64,000 bases of DNA from an uncultured Nonlabens sp. (GCA_947491755.1 CANLKV010000002.1:62001-126000), one strand, 5' to 3'. Shown: positions 49,491 through 58,202, counted from the first letter of the stretch. Numbers and translations are program-made. Notes: generated from the letters alone by a model not told the origin.

Positions 49491-50954
49491 ATGAATATCA
49501 CGGAAATCAACACCTTAGGCGATCTTAAAAAATCTGGATGGAAATCAAAGTCCATTAAGGATGAATTAAGAGACAACTTAAAGGCAAATATTAAAAGCGG
49601 TACAGACTCGTTTACGGGAATACATGGTTATGAAAATACTGTAATTCCAGAATTAGAACGAGCGATTTTATCAAAACACAACATCAATTTACTAGGCCTG
49701 AGAGGGCAGGCAAAAACTAGATTAGCGCGGTTGATGACCGGCCTGCTAGACGAGTATATCCCTTACATAACAGATAGTGAGATACACGACGACCCGCTAG
49801 CGCCACTATCGCGCAGTGCAAAAAAAATAGTAGAAGAACAGGGTGATCATACGCCTATATCATGGCTGCATCGTGACGATCGGTTTTATGAAAAACTGGC
49901 TACTCCAGATGTAACGGTTGCAGACCTTATAGGAGATATTGATCCAATAAAGGCTGCAAATCTTAAGCTGAGTTATGCAGATGACAGAGTGATTCACTAT
50001 GGAATGATACCGCGAGCTAACCGCTGTATTTTTGTCATAAATGAGTTGCCAGATTTACAAGCACGCATCCAGGTAGCGTTATTTAATATATTACAAGAAG
50101 GAGATATCCAGATACGTGGATTCAAATTGAGACTGGACCTGGATATGCAGTTTGTGTTCACCGCAAATCCAGAAGATTATACAAATCGAGGTAGTATCGT
50201 GACACCGCTCAAGGATCGTATAGGCTCACAAATACTAACGCATTATCCGGAAAGTATAGAAATAGCCAAAACAATTACACAACAGGAGGCTCGCAATGAT
50301 GAGCGTATAAAGGATACGGTCTATGTGTCAGAACTTTCAAAGGATTTATTAGAACAAATAAGTTTTTCTGCCAGAGAATCAGAATATGTAGATGAAAAAA
50401 GTGGGGTAAGTGCCCGTATGAGCATTACTGCCTATGAAAACTTGTTGAGTACGGCAGAGCGACGATCACTAATGAATGGTGACGAGCAAACCAGTATAAG
50501 GCTTTCTGATTTTACAGGTGTGATTCCATCCATAACAGGTAAAATCGAACTTGTCTATGAAGGCGAGCAAGAAGGTGCCGCCTTTGTGGCAAACGAGTTG
50601 TTGGGTGACGCGATTAAAACCTTGTTTGTGGATTATTTTCCAGAACTTAAAAAGCTCAAAAAGCCAGACGAGCCAACACCTTATGACAAATTAATTGAAT
50701 GGTTCTTTAATAATGATGGTTTAGAACTGCTGGATGAACTTAACGATGCAGACTACAAAGCCTTGATCGATCAGGTAACGCCACTAGAAGATCTCATCCA
50801 GAAATATCAGCCAGAAACAAAGAAAGAGGATCGTTACTTCCTTAAAGAATTTATTCTTTGGGCGCTTGTGGAGTACAATAAGCTAAGCAAAAAGCGCTTT
50901 ACAGAAGGTTATCAGTTTAATGATCTTTACAGCGATTTTGTAAAAGGGATATAA
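49491..50954 (+). CDS. AAA+ ATPase, magnesium-chelatase/MoxR-like
   Basis: The 487-residue ATPase has a Walker A of unusual form, GLRGQAKT (69-76), with Ala before the catalytic Lys in place of Gly. Its Walker B reads IFVINELPDL, with Asn in place of the first Asp. Sensor 1 is FVFTANPEDY, and the arginine-finger region is PLKDRIGS. These variants recur, as far as I recall, in a distinct ChlI-like family found with VWA partners, so they need not mean inactivity. It would use ATP to remodel a target presented with the VWA protein. A strong terminator follows. Confidence 0.82.
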   Translation: MNITEINTLGDLKKSGWKSKSIKDELRDNLKANIKSGTDSFTGIHGYENTVIPELERAILSKHNINLLGLRGQAKTRLARLMTGLLDEYIPYITDSEIHDDPLAPLSRSAKKIVEEQGDHTPISWLHRDDRFYEKLATPDVTVADLIGDIDPIKAANLKLSYADDRVIHYGMIPRANRCIFVINELPDLQARIQVALFNILQEGDIQIRGFKLRLDLDMQFVFTANPEDYTNRGSIVTPLKDRIGSQILTHYPESIEIAKTITQQEARNDERIKDTVYVSELSKDLLEQISFSARESEYVDEKSGVSARMSITAYENLLSTAERRSLMNGDEQTSIRLSDFTGVIPSITGKIELVYEGEQEGAAFVANELLGDAIKTLFVDYFPELKKLKKPDEPTPYDKLIEWFFNNDGLELLDELNDADYKALIDQVTPLEDLIQKYQPETKKEDRYFLKEFILWALVEYNKLSKKRFTEGYQFNDLYSDFVKGI

Positions 50955-50971
50955 CACAAATTGCAAATATC

Positions 50972-51011
50972 AAAAGAGCGATGGATCGTAGTGGCGATCC
51001 ATCGCTCTTTT
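50972..51011. terminator. Strong bidirectional terminator
   Basis: A perfect 17-bp stem (50972-50988 with 50995-51011) around the loop TAGTGG, with A/T runs at its base, between the convergent AAA and thioredoxin genes. Confidence 0.92.
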
Positions 51012-51045
51012 ATTTGATAACGCTATCCAGGTATTAAAATACAGA

Positions 51046-51795
51046 TTAACCTTTAAGCTGCGTGATGTAGGTGTCAATTTGAGAAGTATCTCCTTTATCT
51101 GATTGTACTAAAAATCTAGCACGTTGAGCAGCCACTAGTGCTTCCTTAGAATGGCCTAATCTATTATGAAAACTAGATTGAAGCATTTGTAAATCAATAG
51201 TTTCTTTTATTTCTATCGCACGTTGAGTCAAGACCAGACCTGCTTGCAAATCTTTTTTATCATTCAAATTATTGTGAATGGAATAAGATAATTTTGCTAG
51301 AGCCTCGTTGTTGTGCCACATTTTTTGCAGATTAGCTCGAGTTAACTTAGGATGAGCACCTGCAACCAGTTTTAAGTTAGTGGGTACCGGCTGATAATCC
51401 AGCAATTTGTTAGAGGGTCGCATGTTTTCATGCTTTAAAAATAGAGCTTTCAAAGCTGCATCTGACAGGGCACCGGTATGCCGCCCTAGCTCTGTTCCAT
51501 TCTTTAGAAAGATAAAAGTAGGCACACCAGGTACGCCCACGATATCGTCTGTAATATTAGTATCAATATCCATTTTATAAATCGTCCCATCTATATCTGG
51601 ATCGTTAGAAATTTTTGCGATGCCAGGTTTCATGCGTTTACATGGTCCACACCAGCTCGCTGTAAAGTAAAGCACTTTCATCTGGTTGTCAACCGCTACA
51701 GCAGTTTCAGCCATTTGATCGTCGGTAATAAAATCTTGTGCATCGCTATGCTGTAAAACAAATAGTGAACAAATAATAATAAGAATGATTCTCAT
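51046..51795 (-). CDS. Secreted thioredoxin-like protein
   Basis: The 249-residue protein has a signal peptide (1-20, ends SDAQ) and a thioredoxin fold with the active site WCGPC (C49 and C52) followed by PGVPTF (the cis-proline). The C-terminal 100 residues are helical, with a TPR-like stretch (DLQAGLVLTQRAIEIKE ... HSKEALVAAQRARFL). It likely works on disulfides in the periplasm. The gene reads away from the long palindrome at 51839. Confidence 0.87.
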   Translation of the reverse strand: MRIILIIICSLFVLQHSDAQDFITDDQMAETAVAVDNQMKVLYFTASWCGPCKRMKPGIAKISNDPDIDGTIYKMDIDTNITDDIVGVPGVPTFIFLKNGTELGRHTGALSDAALKALFLKHENMRPSNKLLDYQPVPTNLKLVAGAHPKLTRANLQKMWHNNEALAKLSYSIHNNLNDKKDLQAGLVLTQRAIEIKETIDLQMLQSSFHNRLGHSKEALVAAQRARFLVQSDKGDTSQIDTYITQLKG

Positions 51796-51838
51796 AAGGT
51801 CGTATTTAAGTCGGTACTATCTAATTTTATACCAAAGG

Positions 51839-51880
51839 TGGTGAATGGTTACGCTTTCGCGAAAGCGTAACCATTCACCA
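51839..51880. repeat. 42-bp perfect palindrome with the iterated core (copy 14)
   Basis: Core GCTTTCGCGAAAGC at 51853-51866, extended outward without a mismatch for 14 more bases on each side (left arm TGGTGAATGGTTAC, right arm its complement). It sits between two divergently transcribed genes, so it is not a terminator for either. Confidence 0.95.
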
Positions 51881-51925
51881 GATTAACAAATGTAAGAACA
51901 ATCGCAATCATCTTAAATCTATAGC

Positions 51926-52699
51926 ATGAATAACCGTAAAGAACAGCTCGAGGCACTGGATCGACTATTAACTATAATGGATGAGCTAAGGGCGGGTTGT
52001 CCATGGGATCGAAAGCAGACATTGCAGTCCTTGCGGCATTTAACCATAGAGGAAACTTATGAGCTGGGTGACGCCATACTGGATAATGATCTAGATGAGA
52101 TCCCTAAAGAATTGGGCGATTTGCTGTTACATATTGTTTTTTATGCAAAAATAGGCTCTGAGACGGGTCACTTTGATATTGCAAGTGTGGCTCATGGTAT
52201 TTGTGATAAACTGGTCTCAAGGCACCCACATATTTATGGCGATGTAAAGGTGAATAATGAGGAAGAGGTGAAACAAAACTGGGAAGCCTTGAAATTGAAA
52301 GAAGGCAAGAAAAGTGTTTTAGAAGGAGTGCCTAAAAGTCTACCAGCACTGGTTAAAAGCTCGCGTATACAAGATAAAGTCGCCGGTGTAGGATTTGATT
52401 GGGAACATCCAGAGCAGGTCAAGGAGAAGCTGGAAGAAGAGCTGCAAGAACTGCAAATAGAAGTCGAGAGGGGCGATCGAGACGCCATCGAGGCAGAGTA
52501 TGGCGATGTGTTATTTTCTCTAGTAAATTATGGCAAACATCTGGGTGTGAATCCAGAAGATGCGCTAGAGCGTACCAATAAAAAGTTTATCAAGAGGTTT
52601 CAATATCTAGAAAGCAAGGCAAAAGAACTAGGTAAAAAACTTGAGGACATGACACTGGCGCAGATGGATGTTTATTGGAATGAGGCTAAGGAGTTGTAA
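51926..52699 (+). CDS. mazG: Nucleoside triphosphate pyrophosphohydrolase MazG
   Basis: The 257-residue protein has two tandem MazG domains. The first has IEETYELGDAI (about 44-54) with an EExxE metal motif; the second has EELQELQIEVERGDRDAIEAEYGDVLFSL (about 170-200). It hydrolyses NTPs and dNTPs to monophosphates and may lower damaged-nucleotide or (p)ppGpp levels. It reads divergently from the thioredoxin gene across the 42-bp palindrome. Confidence 0.93.
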   Translation: MNNRKEQLEALDRLLTIMDELRAGCPWDRKQTLQSLRHLTIEETYELGDAILDNDLDEIPKELGDLLLHIVFYAKIGSETGHFDIASVAHGICDKLVSRHPHIYGDVKVNNEEEVKQNWEALKLKEGKKSVLEGVPKSLPALVKSSRIQDKVAGVGFDWEHPEQVKEKLEEELQELQIEVERGDRDAIEAEYGDVLFSLVNYGKHLGVNPEDALERTNKKFIKRFQYLESKAKELGKKLEDMTLAQMDVYWNEAKEL

Positions 52700-52787
52700 T
52701 GGGATTAGGGTCTTTGAAAGGAAGGAAAACGTAGCACTATAAGCTTTTTTAATTTATGTAGCAGTAGTGGATTATATTAGAAAAAGA

Positions 52788-52810
52788 AAATAGCGCCGTC
52801 AGGGCGCTAT

Positions 52811-52812
<2 letters not shown>
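52788..52812. terminator. Terminator between mazG and the acidic lipoprotein gene
   Basis: Perfect 10-bp stem (AAATAGCGCC with GGCGCTATTT) around a five-base loop, followed on the plus strand by the pyrimidine-rich TTC tract instead of a plain T-run. It serves both convergent genes. Confidence 0.85.
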
Positions 52813-52843
<31 letters not shown>

Positions 52844-52863
52844 GCAATTTTTATTACAGATAA

Positions 52864-53439
52864 TTAGTCTTCGTAGATAACTTTTGCTTCTGCAATATCT
52901 GTATCCAGGTCATTCATGGTTACAAAATAGCGGTTATTCATGTTAAAAACGCGGTTGGGGCGTTCTCCTATAATTATGTATTCTACATCTAGTGCTGGGG
53001 CGTTGATCATTACTTGATCTTGCTTACGCACCGTTTTTCCTTCCAGATCCATATCTGTATTTTCTAAGGATGCAATTACATAAAGCTTATTGCGTGTTGC
53101 TCTTACTTGTTCAATTTCTAAGTCTTTATCAGTTCCAGATATTTCTGCTTCTACCGTTAGAGTGCGCTCTGATTTGTCTCCTGGCATGTCTAGATCTAGA
53201 ATAGGAACTTCTACTTCCTCTTCTTCCATTACTACGACCAGTTTTGGAATTTCTACAGTTCGCGTTTCGGTGCTTACATTTACATCCATCCAGTCTACAT
53301 CATATTCCGGAAGTTCTCCACTTTCTGCTTCTACATCTACATCTAGCTCTGGCATTTCTGCATCGCTTGTTTTATTAATATCGCAGCTAGTAAATAATGC
53401 GGCCAGGGCAAATACGGTTAAAAATCTTGTCTTCATCAT
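52864..53439 (-). CDS. Acidic lipoprotein of unknown function
   Basis: The 191-residue protein has a lipoprotein signal with lipobox LFTSC (Cys about 19). The next 90 residues are very acidic and repetitive (alternating Asp/Val and Glu/Val, for example PELDVDVEAESGELPEYDVDW). The C-terminal part (RNKLYVIASLENTDMDLEGKTVRKQDQVMINAPALDVEYIIIGERP) looks beta-rich. No family is recognised. It lies 42 bases downstream of the YqaE gene on the same strand, probably cotranscribed. In-frame text after the stop leads into the AAG repeat. Confidence 0.72.
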   Translation of the reverse strand: MMKTRFLTVFALAALFTSCDINKTSDAEMPELDVDVEAESGELPEYDVDWMDVNVSTETRTVEIPKLVVVMEEEEVEVPILDLDMPGDKSERTLTVEAEISGTDKDLEIEQVRATRNKLYVIASLENTDMDLEGKTVRKQDQVMINAPALDVEYIIIGERPNRVFNMNNRYFVTMNDLDTDIAEAKVIYED

Positions 53440-53481
53440 GGTTTTCGTTTGGTGTTTAATAATTAATTGAATTATAAATTT

Positions 53482-53637
53482 CTATTTAGAGGTTACAATA
53501 AAGGCATGAATCACACCTGGTATAAAAAAGATAAGTGTCAATATTAAATTGATGACAAAATCTTTACCTATTCCTTTTGCAACAGCTACACCTAGTGGTG
53601 GTAATAGAATGTTTAATATTATTGTTAAAATGCTCAT
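53482..53637 (-). CDS. YqaE/Pmp3-family membrane peptide
   Basis: An open frame of 51 residues from the ATG at 53637 reads MSILTIILNILLPPLGVAVA and then a second hydrophobic stretch ending FFIPGVIHAFIVTSK. Two membrane helices joined by GKGIGKDFVI-like residues and the PPLGV motif define the YqaE/Pmp3 (UPF0057) family, linked to membrane potential and stress in other organisms. A TAAATTTG element lies at 53667-53660 on the minus strand inside an inverted repeat. The gene precedes the acidic lipoprotein gene. Confidence 0.88.
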   Translation of the reverse strand: MSILTIILNILLPPLGVAVAKGIGKDFVINLILTLIFFIPGVIHAFIVTSK

Positions 53638-53653
53638 GTTTTTTGATTAAATA

Positions 53654-53731
53654 GTTATTCAAATTTAGAATAACATCAACCCTTAACGCGTTAAGCATTT
53701 TACAATTAAGTACACATTAACGTTAAACAAA
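53654..53731 (-). promoter_or_regulatory. Repeat-rich control region upstream of the YqaE gene
   Basis: Three elements lie here: an inverted repeat GTTATTC/GAATAAC (53654-53674) surrounding a TAAATTTG element on the minus strand, a 14-bp palindrome CTTAACGCGTTAAG (53682-53695), and two direct copies of AACGTTAAAC near 53709-53731. They overlap no gene. Confidence 0.45.
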
Positions 53732-53735
53732 AACG

Positions 53736-55070
53736 TTAAACACCTGTAAATGAAGATGGTGAGATGGATCTCATCTCGCTTTTTATGTTTTCTGCAACAT
53801 CTAGCTGGTCTATAAAAGTGGCCATGCTTTGGGCAGTAATCTTTTCATTAGTTCTGGTCAGCTCTTTCAAAGCCTCATAAGGGTTAGGGTAGGCTTCTCT
53901 TCTTAAAATGGTCTGGATAGCCTCTGCAACAACGGCCCAATTGTCGTCCAGATCTTGTTGAATTTTTGAAGCATTAAGCAATAGTTTGCCCAGTCCTTTA
54001 CCAGTTGCTTTAAAAGCTATAATGGTGTGAGCTAATGGTACACCCACATTGCGCAGTACAGTAGAGTCTGTCAAATCTCTTTGTAATCTAGAAATAGGCA
54101 ATTTTGCCGCTAGATGTTCAAAAATTGCGTTAGCTATGCCTAGATTGCCTTCACTATTTTCAAAATCTATAGGGTTTACCTTGTGTGGCATGGCGCTAGA
54201 CCCTATTTCTCCTGCTTTTATTTTTTGCTTGAAATAATCCATAGAGATATAGGTCCAAATGTCTCGATCTAGATCTATCAATATGGTATTTATACGTTTC
54301 ATAGCGTCAAATAAAGAAGCCATATAATCGTAATGTTCAATCTGTGTGGTTGGAAAACTGTGCTTTAAACCTAGACGATCCTCTACAAACTGACGACCAA
54401 ATTCTTTCCAGTCAACATCAGAGTAAGCAACGTGATGTGCATTGAAATTTCCTGTTGCACCGCCAAATTTTGCTGCGTGTGGTATTGATTGTAATACTTT
54501 TAATTGTTCTTGCAAACGCACTACAAAAACTTGTAATTCTTTACCTAATCGAGTAGGAGAGGCTGGCTGACCGTGGGTGCGTGCTAGCAGCGGTATGTCT
54601 TTCCATTCTATAGCAAGTTGACTCAATTGATTAATCAAGCTTTCTATTGCTGGCAAATAGACTGTTTGCACTGCTTCCTTAATAGAAAGTGGGATAGCTG
54701 TATTATTGATATCCTGCGAGGTCAACCCAAAATGGATAAACTCTTTATGGGCTTGTAACCCTAATTCTTCAAACTGTTTTTTTAGAAAGTATTCTACAGC
54801 TTTGACATCGTGATTTGTTGTTTTTTCTATTTCTTTTATCTGCTGAGCATCCTCTAGGGTAAAGTTGTTATAAAGGTCTCTCATTTGTGCGGCTACATCT
54901 GCTGTGCAGGGCTGTAGTTGTGGAATACCGCTTTCGCTTAAAGCGATAAAATATTCTACTTCAATTAAAATTCTATATTTAATCAGCGCCGCTTCAGAGA
55001 AATAGTCGGCCAGGGCATTAACTTTTGAGTGATAACGACCATCAATAGGAGAAATAGCTTGTAAAGACAT
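53736..55070 (-). CDS. purB: Adenylosuccinate lyase
   Basis: The 444-residue fumarase-superfamily enzyme carries the signature SSAMPHKVNPIDFEN (about 275-289) and the catalytic TTNHDVKAVEY (about 86-96). It cleaves SAICAR and adenylosuccinate in purine synthesis. A CAAAAATA element (55090-55097, TATTTTTG on the minus strand) may be its -7 box. The text IALSESG early in the protein is encoded by a decayed form of the iterated palindrome. Confidence 0.96.
   Translation of the reverse strand: MSLQAISPIDGRYHSKVNALADYFSEAALIKYRILIEVEYFIALSESGIPQLQPCTADVAAQMRDLYNNFTLEDAQQIKEIEKTTNHDVKAVEYFLKKQFEELGLQAHKEFIHFGLTSQDINNTAIPLSIKEAVQTVYLPAIESLINQLSQLAIEWKDIPLLARTHGQPASPTRLGKELQVFVVRLQEQLKVLQSIPHAAKFGGATGNFNAHHVAYSDVDWKEFGRQFVEDRLGLKHSFPTTQIEHYDYMASLFDAMKRINTILIDLDRDIWTYISMDYFKQKIKAGEIGSSAMPHKVNPIDFENSEGNLGIANAIFEHLAAKLPISRLQRDLTDSTVLRNVGVPLAHTIIAFKATGKGLGKLLLNASKIQQDLDDNWAVVAEAIQTILRREAYPNPYEALKELTRTNEKITAQSMATFIDQLDVAENIKSEMRSISPSSFTGV
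54930..54944. repeat. Decayed palindrome copy in purB
   Basis: GCTTTCGCTTAAAGC keeps both GCTTT/AAAGC arms but has an altered, one-base-longer centre. It is read as ALSES in PurB. Confidence 0.6.
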
Positions 55071-55176
55071 AGAGTAACTTTAAAGCATGCAAAAATAGGA
55101 TTTCTAGCTTTAAGAATCACAGATAAAACTCTATTTGAACAACTTGTCAGTAAATAAATTACAGTAAAGGTGCACC

Positions 55177-55641
55177 TTAATAATCGAGTCTAGAAACCTT
55201 AGTGCACGGACTACTGGTACTGCCATCATCTTTACAATACCAATGACCGTCACGTAGCATAATCTGCACATCTGGTCCACAATCATAGCAAGACGCTGAT
55301 CGATTGCTTATTTGATAACCGTCTTTATAATCAGATAACAAGGCCGCAGTTTGCACGTTATCTGCTGTGTTTATAGCTATCAATACATAGCTTTTTTGAC
55401 CTGTGGTATCATCCAGATATTCCTTGATCTCTAGATTCCCTATGGAGCGCTGGGCTCCTGTTTCATTATCGTTAACCATTTCTTGCCATTCTTTTTTCAG
55501 GTCGTCTAGACTAATGTTTGTACCTGTCGCATCGTACAAAATGGTGTCTTCTATGCTAGGATGATCCTCATTTCGTTCATTACATGATAACAGGGACGCT
55601 GCGGCTAAAACCAAATAGAATATTTTTTTCATAATCCTCAT
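55177..55641 (-). CDS. Small lipoprotein of unknown function
   Basis: The 154-residue protein has a lipoprotein signal with lipobox LLSC (Cys about 20). The mature part is acidic in its first half and ends with a cysteine-rich stretch (SCYDCGPDVQIMLRDGHWYCKDDGSTSSPC), whose four cysteines may form disulfides or bind a metal. I recognise no family. It lies 106 bases upstream of purB on the same strand. Confidence 0.68.
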   Translation of the reverse strand: MRIMKKIFYLVLAAASLLSCNERNEDHPSIEDTILYDATGTNISLDDLKKEWQEMVNDNETGAQRSIGNLEIKEYLDDTTGQKSYVLIAINTADNVQTAALLSDYKDGYQISNRSASCYDCGPDVQIMLRDGHWYCKDDGSTSSPCTKVSRLDY

Positions 55642-55750
55642 TTTAAAAGTGATTGCACTATTAAAGATGTTTACACTCTACCGTGCATCTAAATGTAAAA
55701 TAAATCTAGTGACATTTATAATTTAACCTGTTGATTATTAATATTCAAGG

Positions 55751-56332
55751 CTAGTTTTCTATTAGCTTGCTATTTTGAAGCTGGTTTAAAATCTTTTTGC
55801 CTACCGTATGAAAACCTTTATTTTCTGGATTGCCTAAATGGATTTCTATAACACCGGGCAATTGTTCCCTCACCCAGTCAAATTCTCTTGCCATAAGCTG
55901 TACAGATCTCGCCGCAAATGATAGGTTGGCAGATTTACCATGAGCCTCTAACAACTGATTGAAGCATCCCTCGAGTAATTGCTCTCGCAGGAGCTTTGTA
56001 AGTATAGTTTTTACAGGGAATTCTTTTTTACTATAGAATTTCCGGCACAGTACATAAGCAATTTTAGTGAGTGAACGCATCCCTGATGTATTGATAGGGA
56101 GTGTAAATAACCAACATATTTGATCAAGATAAGGACGACAGTCCTCTTCAAATAATAAAAAAGACTGTTCCAGCGTCCAGCAGGCTTGATGAGAGCAAGG
56201 TAAATGTGGATAGCAATAACTTATCAATGGTCGCAATAATCCTTGCGTTACACATAAAGTGCCTAGATCGACTCGTGATTTTTTGTAAGCTTTTAAGTCT
56301 AATAGTGATCGATATAGCTGGACATCATCCAT
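55751..56332 (-). CDS. Conserved all-helical protein of unknown function
   Basis: The 193-residue cytoplasmic protein is predicted almost wholly helical and has many Cys and Leu residues. It has no motif I can assign. It begins five bases after the sirtuin stop, so it ends a three-gene operon (methyltransferase, sirtuin, this gene). Similar proteins near purB in Flavobacteriia have sometimes been labelled as adenylosuccinate lyase, which the sequence does not support. Confidence 0.65.
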   Translation of the reverse strand: MDDVQLYRSLLDLKAYKKSRVDLGTLCVTQGLLRPLISYCYPHLPCSHQACWTLEQSFLLFEEDCRPYLDQICWLFTLPINTSGMRSLTKIAYVLCRKFYSKKEFPVKTILTKLLREQLLEGCFNQLLEAHGKSANLSFAARSVQLMAREFDWVREQLPGVIEIHLGNPENKGFHTVGKKILNQLQNSKLIEN

Positions 56333-56337
56333 AACAC

Positions 56338-57033
56338 TTATGGATTACTTTGCATTGCAAGATGCAATAAATCACATGCTTTTGGAACACCGGTGCTGGC
56401 ATTTTCTGTAATGACGGTAAATACATCATCACTATCAAGAGTAGGTTGTGGGTCAATAAGATACATTAAGCAACCCTCTGGTGCATAATGCATAAGACCA
56501 GCAGCAGGATAAACTTGTAATGATGTGCCTACAATAAGAACTGCGTCTGCGGTTGTGATGTGGTTTATTGCAATGTCCATTGCAGGGACTTCCTCGCCAA
56601 ACCATACAATATGTGGTCGCATCTGGGAGCCTTGTGGACAGCGGTGATCGCTTGTAATATCGTCGTGCCACGGTACAATGTACTCTGGATTAACGCTGCT
56701 GCGGGCCTTCAACAACTCGCCGTGCAAATGAATCACTTGTTTTGATCCAGCACGCTCATGTAAATCATCTACATTTTGAGTAATCACACTCACTTTATAA
56801 TTACGTTCTAGCGCTGCAATGCAGTAATGAGCATCGTTAGGCTTTACTGATTTTAACTGTGCACGTCGCTGATTATAAAACTCTAATACTAGCCCAGGAT
56901 TTGATTCAAAACCTTGTGGTGATGCGACCTGCATGACATCATGACCTTCCCACAACCCATTAGCATCTCTAAATGTGGCAATTCCACTTTCTGCACTCAC
57001 TCCAGCACCGGTTAGTACGACGATATGCTTCAT
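56338..57033 (-). CDS. cobB: NAD-dependent protein deacylase (sirtuin)
   Basis: The 231-residue sirtuin has the NAD-binding GAGVSAESGIATFRD (9-23), TQNVDDLHERAGS (85-97), catalytic H104 in HLHGEL and IVGTSLQVYPAAGL. The Tyr/Arg pair of class III enzymes (Y53, R56), used for succinyl and malonyl groups, is present. Only one cysteine (C132) is found where zinc-dependent sirtuins have four, so no zinc site is expected. It overlaps the methyltransferase gene by four bases. Confidence 0.9.
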   Translation of the reverse strand: MKHIVVLTGAGVSAESGIATFRDANGLWEGHDVMQVASPQGFESNPGLVLEFYNQRRAQLKSVKPNDAHYCIAALERNYKVSVITQNVDDLHERAGSKQVIHLHGELLKARSSVNPEYIVPWHDDITSDHRCPQGSQMRPHIVWFGEEVPAMDIAINHITTADAVLIVGTSLQVYPAAGLMHYAPEGCLMYLIDPQPTLDSDDVFTVITENASTGVPKACDLLHLAMQSNP

Positions 57034-58199
57034 GTTTCAATTTTTTGAGCCTCAATGACTACGGCGCCTCGACCCGCGACGCAGGTAAAGAACAAGTAAT
57101 CACTCTCATGTTCTGTAAAGTTATATTTTGTGCGCAATTGATGCACGCTTTCGCGAAAGTTTCTTGCTACTACAGCACGCGCACTTTTAGAATATAAGCG
57201 TTTAATTATTTTAGGTTTGTAATCATGAATCCCTATAATTTTAAAACACCTGCCTGGAAAAGTAATAAGTTTATTACTGGTGTAAAAGTGCGAATCAGTA
57301 TCAATTTTACCTAAATTAAATTGTTCACAGATAACACCATAGGCTTGTGTTTTCATTAATGCGGCATGAGGCTCGTATAAATAATTGCCAGGCGGTTCTA
57401 TAATAGGATCACAAGTCTTGTCGTGATCATAAGTAAAATCAATCTGACCACTTTCTAGATTTACAGCCGTAATTTTTGTGGCGTTGGCGCCAGGTTTAAG
57501 TAACCATAGCAACTCTTTCACTTCGTTTTTTACGGCAACCACATGTATTTGAGCTACATGTTGTAATTGCTGCAATCCTGCTGTAATATCCAGCATAGGC
57601 GAAGTTTTAATTAGAACCTGATCGGCTTTCTGAAATAACAACTCTAGATGTGATAATACATTAGGCTCATAATCTTCCAGCAAAATCGCTTTATGAGTCG
57701 CCGCTGTTTTACGGCTAGGATCAAGATAAATTAGATCATAACGATTATTGGTTTTTTTTAGATAAGCTATGCCATCATCGTTGTAGCTTTTAATTCTAGT
57801 GCCTAATGCGGCAAAATTATGTGAGGCAATGGCTTGTAATTTGTGATCAACTTCTACGTGAGTGGTTTGTGAAAATGCTTCCGCAAAAGCTAGACCATCA
57901 ATTCCTAGACCACCAGTAAGATCAACCATCGATTTGCCTTTAGTGATTTGTGCTTTGTAACGAGCAGTGTGCCAACTGCTGGTCTGTTCGATATGTACCT
58001 TAGGGGGATACAAAACCTCTTCATTTTCAAAAAGTAATGGGAATTTGTAACGTGCCTTTTGTAAGCCTACTAGTTGTTGTGTAAGATCTTTTGCTGCAAT
58101 CTCAAACTGATGTGACATAAGCATAAACGCTGCTGGCCTTGTGTGCAAATGTGTCATTAAATAGTCGCGCACGTCTGGCTGCAGGAGCGCTACATTCAT
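57030..58199 (-). CDS. THUMP-like SAM-dependent methyltransferase
   Basis: The 389-residue protein has a helical N-terminal part and a Rossmann SAM domain with VDLTGGLGIDGLAFAEAF (about 97-114) and LIYLDPSRK (about 156-164). The C-terminal domain resembles the THUMP-like domain seen in RNA-modifying proteins. The substrate, probably RNA, is unknown. Its AFAEAF text is a decayed palindrome copy, and FRES near the C-terminus is a nearly intact copy. Confidence 0.82.
   Translation of the reverse strand: MNVALLQPDVRDYLMTHLHTRPAAFMLMSHQFEIAAKDLTQQLVGLQKARYKFPLLFENEEVLYPPKVHIEQTSSWHTARYKAQITKGKSMVDLTGGLGIDGLAFAEAFSQTTHVEVDHKLQAIASHNFAALGTRIKSYNDDGIAYLKKTNNRYDLIYLDPSRKTAATHKAILLEDYEPNVLSHLELLFQKADQVLIKTSPMLDITAGLQQLQHVAQIHVVAVKNEVKELLWLLKPGANATKITAVNLESGQIDFTYDHDKTCDPIIEPPGNYLYEPHAALMKTQAYGVICEQFNLGKIDTDSHFYTSNKLITFPGRCFKIIGIHDYKPKIIKRLYSKSARAVVARNFRESVHQLRTKYNFTEHESDYLFFTCVAGRGAVVIEAQKIET
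57147..57160. repeat. Near-intact palindrome copy (13 of 14)
   Basis: GCTTTCGCGAAAGT, with one changed base at the right end, read as FRES in the THUMP-like methyltransferase. Confidence 0.75.
57877..57890. repeat. Decayed palindrome copy (12 of 14)
   Basis: GCTTCCGCAAAAGC, differing by two transitions and read as AFAEA next to the SAM-binding motif. Confidence 0.55.
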
Positions 58200-58202
58200 A
58201 TG

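Noticed and set aside
49491..50954. Pseudogene call because of the altered Walker motifs
   Set aside because: The frame is intact, sensor 1 and arginine finger are present, and the same variants recur in a ChlI-like family from memory.
55751..56332. Second adenylosuccinate lyase
   Set aside because: It lacks the fumarase-family signature present in purB nearby; the label is likely positional.
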